From: an uncultured Hyphomicrobiaceae bacterium | Lineage (GTDB): Bacteria > Pseudomonadota > Alphaproteobacteria > Rhizobiales > CALHAX01 | Assembly: GCA_937931785.1 (NCBI GenBank) | Contig: CALHAX010000044.1 | Span: forward strand, 1 to 62,608 | Length of the DNA: 62,608 bases | Direction: 5' to 3' | Part shown: one piece after another, positions 8,926 to 18,060 of the stretch | Layout: every line of letters starts with the position of its first letter | Numbering within the stretch: the first letter of the stretch is position 1 | The notes under the pieces: model-generated | Seen by the model: only the letters and a program-made list of their open reading frames with translations | Database searches by the model: none | What the model was told of the DNA's origin: nothing | Made by a program: the position numbers and the translations under genes

Positions 8926-9590
8926 TGCATCATGTCTCCGATGAAATGCTTGAAGATTACGTAAGCGGGCAACTTTCTGCCGGATGGTCTCTCGGTGTTG
9001 CAACCCATCTCGCGCTTTGTCCGGCCTGCCGCAAACGTGTCCAGGTGCTTGAAGCTGTGGGGGGCGTCTTGCTCGAAAATATCGAACCTGTGCCAACAGC
9101 AAGCACATCATTGCAGGACATCATGTCCCGGATCGCGGAGCCACGCGATGAGATTATCGCTGTGACGCCCACGTCCCCTACTCGACCAAGAGGCGGAAAT
9201 CTCACCCCCATTCTTCCGGAACCGTTGCGGCAAATGGTCGGCGGTGACGTGGCGCATCTCAAGTGGCGCAGGCTCAATGGCGACGTATCACAGGTCATTT
9301 TCGAAACAGGCGATCAGACAACGTCCTGTCGGTTACTACGGGTGAAGGCCGGACGACCTGTTGCAGAACACAGTCACGGCGGGAATGAATTCACGCTGGT
9401 TCTTGCGGGTTCGTTTTCGGACAAGCTGGGTACCTTTGCGCGTGGCGATGTGGAACTCACCGACGAACATGTTGAACATCAACCAATCGCTGGACCTGAC
9501 GAAGACTGCATCTGCCTTGCCGTGACCGATGCACCACTTCGCTTCCGTAACCCGATCGTACGGCTGTTCCAGCCATTGTTCAAAATTTGA
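8922..9590 (+). CDS. chrR: ChrR-type zinc anti-sigma factor with cupin domain
   Basis: 222 residues. The N-terminal anti-sigma domain has the zinc pattern His29-x3-Cys33-x2-Cys36 (HLALCPAC). The C-terminal half is a ChrR cupin with HSHGGNEF (two His and a Glu) and a later His in DEHVEHQP. In Rhodobacter ChrR holds RpoE inactive and releases it on singlet oxygen, with both zinc sites contributing. All visible ligands are kept here, so the protein is probably functional. The overlap with the sigma gene indicates translational coupling. Confidence 0.9.
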   Translation: MMHHVSDEMLEDYVSGQLSAGWSLGVATHLALCPACRKRVQVLEAVGGVLLENIEPVPTASTSLQDIMSRIAEPRDEIIAVTPTSPTRPRGGNLTPILPEPLRQMVGGDVAHLKWRRLNGDVSQVIFETGDQTTSCRLLRVKAGRPVAEHSHGGNEFTLVLAGSFSDKLGTFARGDVELTDEHVEHQPIAGPDEDCICLAVTDAPLRFRNPIVRLFQPLFKI

Positions 9591-10501
9591 CCCCCCGGAT
9601 GCCACGCCGAACTGTCGTCACGTTTGCGATTTCCGGCATCATATTGTTCACCTTGGCAGGCATGATCCAACCGTCCTATTTCTTCGCGAACCCATCGCGC
9701 TATTCCCTCTTCAGTGCAATCGTTGCGGATCGTGGCGTTGACGTACAGCGCGGTATCGCGTTCGGAGATCATCCACGGCTCAAGATCGATATTTATTCCC
9801 CCGAGACGCAACGGGGTGGCAGCAATGCGCCTATCGTGCTTTTCCTCTATGGCGGCACCTGGAAGGAGGGTGATCGCGCCATCTACGGGTTTGTCGGCGC
9901 GGCGCTTGCTGCACGCGGGATCACCACGCTCATTCCTGATTATCGGTTGTTTCCCGATGTCATGTTCCCGGCTTTCATCGAAGATGCGGCTCAAGCGTAC
10001 GTCTGGACCCAACGCCGGTTTGCGGACACGTCACAACCTATCATTGTTATGGGCCATTCCGCGGGCGCTCATATGGCGGCCATGCTCGCCCTGAATCCAT
10101 CCTACATACGCAATTTGGATGCAGAAACCCCGCTTCCAGCAGGTTTGGTGGGTCTGGCAGGCCCCTACGCATTCGATCTGACCGACTATCCGACAACCCA
10201 CGACCTGTTCGCTGCAAATCAGTCCGCAGCAGCAACAATACCGTCAAACTTTGCCACCGAGGACGCACCGCCAGCCCTGCTGATCCACGGAAGCTCCGAC
10301 AAGACCGTCAAATTATGGAACCAGGAAACACTCGCCACGAAACTGCGCGCGTTGAATGTGCCGGTCGAAACGCACGTCGCAGAGGGCGTCGATCATGTCG
10401 GAATTATCCGTAACCTGGCCTGGCCGTTTCGCAATCATAGCCCGGCGATCGATCTGATTGTCCATTTCGTGCAGAAACGTGGGCAAAGCAGCACAGAGTG
10501 A
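9587..10501 (+). CDS. Membrane-anchored or secreted alpha/beta-hydrolase (esterase/lipase type)
   Basis: About 300 residues. An N-terminal hydrophobic helix (residues 9-30) may be an anchor or signal. The oxyanion motif LYGGTWKEGD, the nucleophile elbow GHSAGAH, a late acid in HGSSDKTV and a His in GVDHVGI make up a full hydrolase triad of the carboxylesterase (BD-FAE/HSL-like) group. Substrate unknown. The TTG at 9587 overlaps the chrR stop; an ATG at 9599 is an equally possible start, and neither has a clear ribosome site. Placement behind chrR suggests co-transcription with the sigma operon. Confidence 0.8.
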   Translation: MTPRMPRRTVVTFAISGIILFTLAGMIQPSYFFANPSRYSLFSAIVADRGVDVQRGIAFGDHPRLKIDIYSPETQRGGSNAPIVLFLYGGTWKEGDRAIYGFVGAALAARGITTLIPDYRLFPDVMFPAFIEDAAQAYVWTQRRFADTSQPIIVMGHSAGAHMAAMLALNPSYIRNLDAETPLPAGLVGLAGPYAFDLTDYPTTHDLFAANQSAAATIPSNFATEDAPPALLIHGSSDKTVKLWNQETLATKLRALNVPVETHVAEGVDHVGIIRNLAWPFRNHSPAIDLIVHFVQKRGQSSTE

Positions 10502-10549
10502 CCAACAGTCATTGCGCCACCCACACCCTGAGGGTATGCAGCGCACACC

Positions 10550-12385
10550 ATGGCCCCACCCCTTTTGCAACTGCGCGACGTCCAGCTGAGTTTTGGCGGA
10601 ACCCCTCTCCTTGAAGGCACCGATCTGGCTGTCTTCGAGAAGGATCGTATTTGCCTTGTCGGGCGGAACGGTTGCGGCAAATCCACTTTGCTCAAGGTCG
10701 CCGCCGGACAGCTCGCAATGGATGACGGCGAACGGTTCGTCCAACCCGGTACGACCATGCGTTACCTCCCGCAGGAGCCGGATCTGTCTGCCTGGTCGAC
10801 CGTTCTCGAATACGTGGAAGAAGGTTTGACCGACGGCGACGATCCTTATCGTGCGAGCTATTTGCTCGGCAGCCTGGGCGTCTCCGGCGACGCAGATCCA
10901 AAAACACTCTCCGGCGGAGAGACCCGCCGCGCCGCCATCGCGCGCGTTATGGCGCCGGAACCGGACATCATACTTCTGGACGAGCCGACCAACCATCTGG
11001 ACCTTCCGGCAATCGAATGGCTCGAATCCGAACTGGCAAAACTATCGTCCGCGCTGGTGATTATTTCGCATGACAGACGCTTTCTCGAGCGCCTCTCCCG
11101 CAAGACCGTATGGATTGATCGCGGCAAGTCCCGTGAACTCGGTAAAGGGTTTTCAGGCTTCGAAGCCTGGCGCGACGAAACGCTGGCCCAGGAAGAACTC
11201 GAACAACACAAACTCAAACGCAAGATCGTGCGCGAGGAACACTGGCTGACCTACGGTGTGACGGCACGGCGCAAACGCAACCAGAAACGCCTCGGCGACC
11301 TGCATGACCTGCGCCGCCAGCACAAGGAACACCGCAAGGCGCAAGGCAACGTGTCCTTGCAGGCCGCTGAAGGTGGCACCGCAGGCAAACTCGTTCTGGA
11401 AGCACGTGAACTCCGCAAGGCGTTTGACGACACGATCATTGTCGACAACCTGTCTCTCCGTATGCAGCGCGGCGACCGGCTCGGTCTGGTAGGCCCGAAC
11501 GGTGCAGGCAAGACCACGCTCATCAAGATGCTGACCGGCGAACTGGCACCTGACACCGGCACCGTTCGCCTCGGCACCAATCTGCAGATCGTGACACTCG
11601 ACCAGCGCCGGGAAAGCCTTGACCCGGAAACCACACTGGGAGACGCCCTGACCGGTGGGCGTGGCGACATGGTGATGGTCGGCGACACGCAACGCCATGT
11701 CATCGCTTATATGAAAGAATTCCTGTTCCAGCCGGAACAGGTTCGCTCACCTCTTCGCGTGCTCTCCGGTGGCGAACGCGGGCGACTGATGCTGGCGCGC
11801 GCACTGGCGCAACCGTCCAACTTCCTCATCCTTGACGAACCGACCAACGACCTCGACCTGCAAACTCTCGATCTGCTGCAGGAACTGCTGGCGGACTACA
11901 AGGGCACCGTGCTGCTCGTCAGCCACGATCGCGACTTCCTCGACCGTATCGTCACCTCGACTCTGGTCTGGGAAGGCGCTGATCTGCCGGACGCACGTCC
12001 GGGGCTCTGGCGCGAATACGCCGGCGGTTACTCCGATATGCTCGCACAACGAAAAGTTGCGGCGAGAGAGACGGCAGAGGTCGCCCGTACAGCCGGTCGT
12101 AATGGTTTAGCTTCAGGGCTGTCGTCATCGACCGCAAGGCCATCGTCGAAAAAACTCTCATTCAAGGACAAACACGCCCTTGAAACATTACCTGACGAAA
12201 TCGCCCGACTTGAGACCGAGATCAAGACGTTGCAAGACCTGCTCGCCACCCCTGATCTTTACACCAAAGATCAATCGAAGTTTGCCGCAACAGCCGCCAA
12301 ACTCGAAGCCAGCCAAGGTGCCCTCGCCGCAGCAGAAGAGCAATGGATCGAGCTGGAGATGAAGCGCGAAGAGCTTGGAGCCTGA
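10550..12385 (+). CDS. uup: ABC-F family ATPase (Uup-like)
   Basis: 611 residues without membrane segments. Two ATP-binding cassettes are present: Walker A GRNGCGKST with signature LSGGE and LLDEPTNHLDL in the first half, and GPNGAGKTT, LSGGE and LILDEPTNDLDL in the second. The linker between them (about residues 205-280) is basic and helical. The C-terminal 80 residues form a predicted coiled coil (KHALETLPDEIARLETEIKT ...), the feature that separates Uup from other ABC-F proteins. Members act on ribosomes or on branched DNA; which applies here cannot be told. Confidence 0.85.
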   Translation: MAPPLLQLRDVQLSFGGTPLLEGTDLAVFEKDRICLVGRNGCGKSTLLKVAAGQLAMDDGERFVQPGTTMRYLPQEPDLSAWSTVLEYVEEGLTDGDDPYRASYLLGSLGVSGDADPKTLSGGETRRAAIARVMAPEPDIILLDEPTNHLDLPAIEWLESELAKLSSALVIISHDRRFLERLSRKTVWIDRGKSRELGKGFSGFEAWRDETLAQEELEQHKLKRKIVREEHWLTYGVTARRKRNQKRLGDLHDLRRQHKEHRKAQGNVSLQAAEGGTAGKLVLEARELRKAFDDTIIVDNLSLRMQRGDRLGLVGPNGAGKTTLIKMLTGELAPDTGTVRLGTNLQIVTLDQRRESLDPETTLGDALTGGRGDMVMVGDTQRHVIAYMKEFLFQPEQVRSPLRVLSGGERGRLMLARALAQPSNFLILDEPTNDLDLQTLDLLQELLADYKGTVLLVSHDRDFLDRIVTSTLVWEGADLPDARPGLWREYAGGYSDMLAQRKVAARETAEVARTAGRNGLASGLSSSTARPSSKKLSFKDKHALETLPDEIARLETEIKTLQDLLATPDLYTKDQSKFAATAAKLEASQGALAAAEEQWIELEMKREELGA

Positions 12386-12470
12386 CAATCTGCATTTTGA
12401 TTGGCCCATCCCGTTGAAACATCGCAATCATTGCTTGTCAGACCCTCCTCAGACGTAGGATAAGGGCGGC

Positions 12471-12565
12471 GAGAGGCTGGCGCGGACGAACTCCTCGCCA
12501 ACCGGGTCAGATCCGGAAGGAAGCAGCCCTAACGAGTTTCGGTTCGGGTCGCTGTCCAGTCTCTC
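12471..12565 (+). ncRNA. ffs: Small bacterial signal recognition particle RNA (4.5S)
   Basis: The invariant tetraloop and internal-loop core GTCAGATCCGGAAGGAAGCA is present at 12506-12525. The outer arms pair: GAGAGGCTGG at 12471 with CCAGTCTCTC ending at 12565, closing a single long hairpin of about 95 bases. This is the small SRP RNA that binds Ffh. It lies just upstream of dnaX, its usual place in many alphaproteobacteria. A short T-run follows at 12568. Exact ends are estimated from the pairing. Confidence 0.9.
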
Positions 12566-12694
12566 ACTTTAGCTTCGGTCTGCGTTCAACGACCACGCCG
12601 CTTGGCGGCACACGCGGCCTGCGCGCCTGTTCGGCGCTGGTCCTCGCTTCGCTCACCCATTCGGGTCGATGTGCAGGAATGTCGGGTACAACAC

Positions 12695-14392
12695 ATGGCC
12701 AAGTCCAAATCCACAACGTCAGACAAGGCAGGAAACGGTGACGAGCCGTATCTTGTGCTCGCGCGAAAATATCGCCCGCAAAACTTCAATGATCTGATCG
12801 GCCAGGAAGCAATGGTGAAAACCCTCGCCAATGCCTTCAAGACCGGCCGGATTGCACAGGCCTATATGCTCACCGGCGTGCGCGGCGTCGGCAAGACCAC
12901 GACAGCGCGCATTCTGGCACGTGCCCTGAACTATGAAAAAGAAGACGGTTCCGGTGGACCGACAATCGATCTTTCAGAGTTGGGGACTCACTGCGAATCC
13001 ATCATGGCATCGCGCCATCCAGACGTCATCGAGATGGACGCAGCCTCAAACACCGGCATAGACAACGTGCGCGAGATTATCGAGAACGCACGCTACAAAC
13101 CGGTTTCGGCGCGCACCAAGGTGTTTATCATCGATGAGGTGCACATGCTCTCACGTGGCGCGTTCAACGCGCTGCTGAAGACGCTTGAAGAGCCGCCAGA
13201 GCACGTCAAATTCATCTTCGCAACAACGGAAATTCGTAAGGTTCCCGTAACGGTTTTGTCCCGCTGTCAGCGCTTTGATCTCCGTCGCGTCGATGCACCA
13301 ACACTTGTGGCGCACTTTGGCGGCATCGCCAAGGCGGAAGGATCCGAAGCCGACACCGATGCCTTGGCCCTGATCGCCCGCGCCTCCGAAGGCTCGGTCC
13401 GCGACGGACTTTCCATCCTCGATCAGGCTCTCGCCGTTGCCTCCAGCAAGGTCACCGCTGACGTCGTACGCGATATGCTCGGCCTCGCAGATCGCAGTCG
13501 GATTTTCGATCTCCTCGAAACATTGCTCAAGGGCGAGGCCGCACTGGCACTTGACGCCTTTGCCGGTCTGGCACGAGATGGCGCAGATCCCGTTCAGGTT
13601 TTGTCAGATCTTGCCGAGTCCGCTCACGTTGTAACCCGTGCCAAGATTGCAGGCGCAGATGGAGCAGGCGACACGCTCTCAAAGGAAGAGCAGTCACGCG
13701 CCGCTGCGCTGGCCGATAAACTCTCCATTCCATTGCTGTCGCGCGCCTGGCAAATGCTTGTCAAAGGCTATGAAGAAGTGGGCCGCGCACCTGACGCTTT
13801 CGCCGCAGCCGAAATGGTTCTCATCCGCATGGCATACACGGCGGACCTGCCAACACCCGATGATCTCATCAAACACGGTGTTCCTGCACCAACTGCAAGC
13901 GATGGCACCACAAGCACACCTGCGGGCACCAACACGCCCATGCCTCCTCATCCACAGGCGTCAAATGATGCGGAGCCGATACTGCAAAGCTTCCAGGAAG
14001 TCGTGGATTACGTCGGCAGGAAGCGTGACGTAAATCTCAAGATCGAACTAGAGGAACAGGTCCGCCTTGTTCGCTTCGAACCGGGCGTGATCGAGCTTCA
14101 ACTGGAGCCAAAGGCGCGCGCAGGCATCGTCGGCGACCTCAAACGTAAACTCGACAAATGGACGGAAATGGCCTGGAACATCGCAGTTGTGCGCGAAGGA
14201 GGCCGTTCAACCCTCAGAGAAGACGAGGATGCCCACAAAGCCGCCGAACTGGCATTGATCAGCGACGCACCTCTTCTGAAAGCGACGCTCGAAGCATTCC
14301 CCGGAGCTGAGATCCTGAAGATCGAACCGCTCGTCGATGACGGTGAATCCTCAGGCACTGCAGACACCAAGAGCCGCGATGGCGCAGCTTGA
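12695..14392 (+). CDS. dnaX: DNA polymerase III subunits gamma/tau
   Basis: 565 residues from the ATG at 12695, which gives the standard N-terminus leading to VLARKYRPQNFNDLIGQE. Walker A is GVRGVGKTTTARIL, Walker B IIDEVHML, sensor 1 ATTE, and SRC is the arginine-finger region. It is the motor of the clamp loader. The four-cysteine zinc module known from the E. coli protein is reduced to one Cys (LGTHCESI), a change seen in many alphaproteobacteria. Domain III and the tau tail (from about 380) are Ala/Pro-rich, then helical. The gene is followed 19 bases later by ybaB and then recR, the usual cluster. No slippery heptamer was identified. Confidence 0.95.
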   Translation: MAKSKSTTSDKAGNGDEPYLVLARKYRPQNFNDLIGQEAMVKTLANAFKTGRIAQAYMLTGVRGVGKTTTARILARALNYEKEDGSGGPTIDLSELGTHCESIMASRHPDVIEMDAASNTGIDNVREIIENARYKPVSARTKVFIIDEVHMLSRGAFNALLKTLEEPPEHVKFIFATTEIRKVPVTVLSRCQRFDLRRVDAPTLVAHFGGIAKAEGSEADTDALALIARASEGSVRDGLSILDQALAVASSKVTADVVRDMLGLADRSRIFDLLETLLKGEAALALDAFAGLARDGADPVQVLSDLAESAHVVTRAKIAGADGAGDTLSKEEQSRAAALADKLSIPLLSRAWQMLVKGYEEVGRAPDAFAAAEMVLIRMAYTADLPTPDDLIKHGVPAPTASDGTTSTPAGTNTPMPPHPQASNDAEPILQSFQEVVDYVGRKRDVNLKIELEEQVRLVRFEPGVIELQLEPKARAGIVGDLKRKLDKWTEMAWNIAVVREGGRSTLREDEDAHKAAELALISDAPLLKATLEAFPGAEILKIEPLVDDGESSGTADTKSRDGAA

Positions 14393-14411
14393 AACGACGG
14401 AGAACAATATA

Positions 14412-14729
14412 ATGGACCTCAAAGGCATGATGGGTCAGCTGCAAGGCATGCAGCAGAAAATGCAGGATATGCAGGAAACCCTCGCCAACACGGAGGTCGA
14501 GGGCACATCCGGTGGCGGTCTCGTTTCCGTAGCGATGGATGGCAAGGGCACACTCAAGGGCGTGAAAATCGATCCGTCACTGCTCAAGCCCGAGGAGGCT
14601 GAGATTGTCGAGGACCTGATCGTAGCCGCCGCCAGCGACGCTCGTTCGAAAACAGAAACGCTCATGCAGGAAAAAATGAAAGAGGTCACGGGCGGGCTGC
14701 CACTACCGCCAGGAATGAACCTTTTTTAA
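14412..14729 (+). CDS. ybaB: YbaB/EbfC nucleoid-associated protein
   Basis: 105 residues: MDLKGMMGQLQGMQQKMQDM (a Met/Gln-rich helix), then a small beta sheet (GGGLVSVAMDGKGTLKGVKI) and a C-terminal helix. This is the YbaB/EbfC fold, a DNA-binding dimer. GGAG stands about ten bases before the ATG at 14412. It sits between dnaX and recR as in most bacteria, apart from a VOC gene inserted before recR. Confidence 0.93.
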   Translation: MDLKGMMGQLQGMQQKMQDMQETLANTEVEGTSGGGLVSVAMDGKGTLKGVKIDPSLLKPEEAEIVEDLIVAAASDARSKTETLMQEKMKEVTGGLPLPPGMNLF

Positions 14730-14746
14730 AAGGAGAGATCAATCGC

Positions 14747-15166
14747 ATGGACGATAACCCGAGCACCATCTCTCATGTCTCAATCGGAACGAACGATTTC
14801 GCACGTGCCATCACCTTCTACGACAGCGTGCTTGCAACACTTGAAATCAAGCGTGTGATGGAACATCCGGACGCTGTTGCTTATGGAAAAGTCTGGCCGG
14901 AATTCTGGGTCGTCGTACCAATTAACGACAGTCCCGCATCAACAGGTAACGGAACCCACTTCGGTTTCATCGCGACGAGCAAGGCAGCCGTCGATGCCTT
15001 TCATGCGGCAGCCTTGCAAGCTGGCGCTACAAATGACGGACCACCCGGTCCACGCTCAGAATATGGAGCGCCCTACTACGGATGTTTTGTTCACGACCTC
15101 GACGGCCACAAGATCGAGGCTGCGTTCTGGGATACGGAACTTGCGGCCAAGATCGCAGCCACGTAG
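14747..15166 (+). CDS. VOC (glyoxalase/bleomycin-resistance fold) family protein
   Basis: 139 residues with two beta-alpha-beta-beta-beta repeats. ISHVSIGTNDFARAITFYDS opens the first; HFGFIATSKAAVDAFHAAAL and CFVHDLDGHKIEAAFW form the second. Possible metal ligands are His10 and the Glu near the end. The substrate is unknown; many paralogues exist. AGGAGAG stands ahead of the start. It is inserted between ybaB and recR, likely in the same transcript. Confidence 0.85.
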   Translation: MDDNPSTISHVSIGTNDFARAITFYDSVLATLEIKRVMEHPDAVAYGKVWPEFWVVVPINDSPASTGNGTHFGFIATSKAAVDAFHAAALQAGATNDGPPGPRSEYGAPYYGCFVHDLDGHKIEAAFWDTELAAKIAAT

Positions 15167-15267
15167 CTATCACCCATCTTACGGGGCGAAAAATTGCCGA
15201 TACCTGTGTCGCGCGAGGGTGAATCGTCTACGAGTAGAAATCGAGCCGCCACAAAGAGACACCCAGA

Positions 15268-15873
15268 ATGAACAAGAAGGTTGCAGGACCAGAGATCGAA
15301 CGCCTGATTCAGTATCTGGCACGCATGCCGGGCCTAGGCTCACGCTCGGCGCGCAAGGCGGCACTTCATCTGATCAAGAAGCGCGAAGAACTGCTTTTGC
15401 CATTGGCCGATGCGCTCAACGAGGCGGCGGAAAAGATCGTCATCTGCGACAACTGCGGCAACATCGACACGATCTCACCGTGCACCATCTGCGCCGATCC
15501 GCGACGTGATCCAGGTATGATTGTCGTCGTGGAGGAAGTGGGGGATCTTTGGGCACTGGAACGCGCAGGAGTCGTAAGTGGCCGGTTTCATGTTCTTGGC
15601 GGGCACTTGTCTCCGCTCGATGGCATTGGCCCCGACGATCTGCGGATCGGCACACTTGTAGAGCGGGCCCAGGCGGGCGAAGTGGACGAAGTGCTGCTCG
15701 CCCTGAACGCCACAGTGGAAGGGCAATCGACCGCACACTACGTCACCGAACAACTTGAGTCCTGCGGCGTCAAGGTGTCCCGTCTCGCACATGGCGTGCC
15801 CATTGGGGGCGAACTTGATTACCTGGATGAGGGCACCCTCGCCGCTGCCGTCAAGTCGCGCAGGGAAATGTAG
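15268..15873 (+). CDS. recR: Recombination mediator RecR
   Basis: 201 residues. The helix-hairpin-helix [15 protein letters not shown] is followed by a zinc finger with Cys60, Cys63, Cys72 and Cys75, then a Toprim domain ([16 protein letters not shown] ... [19 protein letters not shown]) and the Walker-like C-terminus ending in [13 protein letters not shown]. It works with RecF/RecO to load RecA at gaps. Length and order match the family. Confidence 0.97.
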   Translation: MNKKVAGPEIERLIQYLARMPGLGSRSARKAALHLIKKREELLLPLADALNEAAEKIVICDNCGNIDTISPCTICADPRRDPGMIVVVEEVGDLWALERAGVVSGRFHVLGGHLSPLDGIGPDDLRIGTLVERAQAGEVDEVLLALNATVEGQSTAHYVTEQLESCGVKVSRLAHGVPIGGELDYLDEGTLAAAVKSRREM

Positions 15874-15967
15874 GCCCCCAACGCGTTGACCCTCCCGGTG
15901 CCATCACCTATCTGACAGGAAGAGCCTGTCTGACGGCATATCCCGTTTCCGGAGTTACAAGCACATC

Positions 15968-16489
15968 ATGGCGTTGATGGATATCATCACCATTCCCGAT
16001 CCGATCCTGCGCAAGGAAAGTGCACCGATCGAACGCGTAGACGGCGACCTTGAGCGTCTGATCGATGACATGTTCGAGACGATGTATGACGCACCAGGCA
16101 TCGGACTTGCGGCAATCCAGGTCGGTATACCACGCCGGTTACTGGTGATCGATGCAACACGGGACGAACACGCAGCCCCCAATCCGATCACGATGATCAA
16201 TCCCGAAATTCTGACACTCAGCGATGAGGTCAACACCTACGATGAAGGCTGCCTCTCGATTCCGGAAGTATTCGCCGAGGTTGAACGTCCGGCAGAAGTC
16301 CGCGTGCGCTACACGGATCGTGCAGGCAACCTCCAGGAACTTGACTGCGACGGATTGCTGGCAACGGTCGTCCAGCACGAGATCGACCACCTCGACGGCA
16401 AGTTGTTCATCGATTTTCTCTCTCGCTTGCGCCGGGACCGGATTGTGAAGAAATTCGTGAAGGCCGCACGAAACCCGGTTGTGGGTTAG
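15968..16489 (+). CDS. def: Peptide deformylase
   Basis: 173 residues. All three motifs of the family are present: [10 protein letters not shown] at 44-53, EGCLSIP with Cys95, and HEIDH with His137, Glu138 and His141, which bind the catalytic metal. It removes the formyl group from nascent N-terminal methionine. It is followed after five bases by fmt, which performs the opposite modification on initiator tRNA, the usual operon. Confidence 0.97.
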   Translation: MALMDIITIPDPILRKESAPIERVDGDLERLIDDMFETMYDAPGIGLAAIQVGIPRRLLVIDATRDEHAAPNPITMINPEILTLSDEVNTYDEGCLSIPEVFAEVERPAEVRVRYTDRAGNLQELDCDGLLATVVQHEIDHLDGKLFIDFLSRLRRDRIVKKFVKAARNPVVG

Positions 16490-16494
16490 CCACC

Positions 16495-17433
16495 ATGCTC
16501 CGCGTCATATTCATGGGTGCACCAACCTTCGCCGTTCCCGCACTGACGGAAATCGTCGGCGCCGGTCACGATGTTGTGGCCGTTTACTCGCAACCCCCGC
16601 GCCCCGCTGGACGACGTGGCCTTGAGCTCCGCAAAACACCTGTGCACGAGCAGGCCGACACATTCGGGCTGCCCGTTTGGACGCCGAACAGCCTGAAAAC
16701 AGACGAAGCTCAGGACACATTTCGCACGCACGAGGCTGACGTTGCCGTTGTGGTTGCCTATGGTCTTCTACTGCCGCAACCGATTCTTGATGCACCAGTT
16801 CACGGTTGCCTGAATTTCCATCCATCCGACTTGCCACGCTGGCGTGGTGCCGCACCACTTCAACGCACCATCATGGCGGGTGATACCGCAACGGCAGCCT
16901 GCGTGATGCGAATGGAAGCCGGACTGGACACAGGCCCCGTTTGTCTGCGCGAACCCGTATCTGTGCCCACCAACATGACGGCCGGTGCACTCCACGACCA
17001 TATGGCAACACTCGGGGGCGACATGCTGGTGCGTGCCCTCGGCGCACTGGAACGCGGCTCACTTGAATGCACACCTCAGCCGCAGGAGGGCGTGACGTAC
17101 GCTGCAAAAATCGACAAAAGCGAAGCACGCATCGACTGGTCGAAACAGGCATCGGAGGTACACAATCAGATACGCGGGCTTTCGCCATTTCCGGGGGCAT
17201 GGTTCGAATTGGAGACTTCCGGCAAGTCGGAACGCGTGAAGGTTCTGAAGTGTGAAATCGCAGGTGCAACAAACGCTTCACCGGGCACGATCCTGAACGA
17301 CATCACGACAATCGCATGCGGTAATAGTTCTGGTATTCGTCTCGTCGAAGTCCAACGGGCTGGAAAGAGGGCGGTTCCCGCCGACGAGTTTGCGCGCGGT
17401 GCACGACTGGCGACTGGGCAGCACGTTCTCTAA
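16495..17433 (+). CDS. fmt: Methionyl-tRNA formyltransferase
   Basis: 312 residues. The N-terminal Rossmann-like formyltransferase domain has the hallmark [15 protein letters not shown] (Asn108, His110) and the [11 protein letters not shown] loop that contacts tRNA; the C-terminal half is the OB-fold domain (residues about 205-312). It formylates Met-tRNA for initiation using 10-formyl-THF. It is co-transcribed with def. Confidence 0.97.
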   Translation: MLRVIFMGAPTFAVPALTEIVGAGHDVVAVYSQPPRPAGRRGLELRKTPVHEQADTFGLPVWTPNSLKTDEAQDTFRTHEADVAVVVAYGLLLPQPILDAPVHGCLNFHPSDLPRWRGAAPLQRTIMAGDTATAACVMRMEAGLDTGPVCLREPVSVPTNMTAGALHDHMATLGGDMLVRALGALERGSLECTPQPQEGVTYAAKIDKSEARIDWSKQASEVHNQIRGLSPFPGAWFELETSGKSERVKVLKCEIAGATNASPGTILNDITTIACGNSSGIRLVEVQRAGKRAVPADEFARGARLATGQHVL

Positions 17434-17538
17434 ATTCGGCTCCTCGCCCGTTAACCAAACAAGACAAACAACGCAGCATAACGAGTTGTACGCGCTAGTC
17501 TCCGAAACATTCGAGTTTCAGTGACAGGAGTTAAAGTG

Positions 17539-17919
17539 ATGCGCGTTCACATTCTGGCCGGAGTTGCGCTCGCAACCTCAGTCCTGATTATGACACCAGC
17601 CTTGGCAGGGTCATCAAAGACAGGACATGGCGTTCGCATCCACAAGCTCATGGAACCTCAGGAACAGGAGCCTGAAACCGCACCAACTGCATCTCACATT
17701 GATAATGCGGTTGCCCCTCACAAGCACCGCATCGTACTGCGTCGTGGGCAGCGCGTGGTCGTCCGTATCTTCGACGGTTTTGGCCGATCGAAATATCGCA
17801 AGCAACATCCAGGCGTGAACCGACCCTGGCAGGATCGTCGTTACGGCTCCAACAACCGCCGCTACCTGAACCCCAAAGGGTTGTACACGAGTAAACTCTA
17901 CCGTCGTGGATACAATTGA
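17539..17919 (+). CDS. Secreted basic protein of unknown function
   Basis: 126 residues starting at the ATG at 17539, which has AGGAG nine bases ahead. A clear signal peptide (MRVHILAGVALATSVLIMTP, cleavage near ALAGS) is followed by a polar, strongly basic mature part rich in Arg, Lys, His, Tyr and Asn, ending YTSKLYRRGYN. No domain is recognised. The high positive charge suggests binding to cell-wall or nucleic-acid polymers, but this is a guess. It lies between fmt and truA with its own 105-base upstream gap. Confidence 0.65.
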   Translation: MRVHILAGVALATSVLIMTPALAGSSKTGHGVRIHKLMEPQEQEPETAPTASHIDNAVAPHKHRIVLRRGQRVVVRIFDGFGRSKYRKQHPGVNRPWQDRRYGSNNRRYLNPKGLYTSKLYRRGYN

Positions 17920-18060
17920 CCCGGCCACACATGTTGAGCCGGTAAACCTTGCGTCGCCTTTTGGTGAACGCTACAGGACCTGACTGGATCGTTCGCTGCG
18001 GGACGAGCACTCCGGTCGGGTCCATTGGCCCTCTGCTCGCGCAAAGCTGGGCCAGCACAC

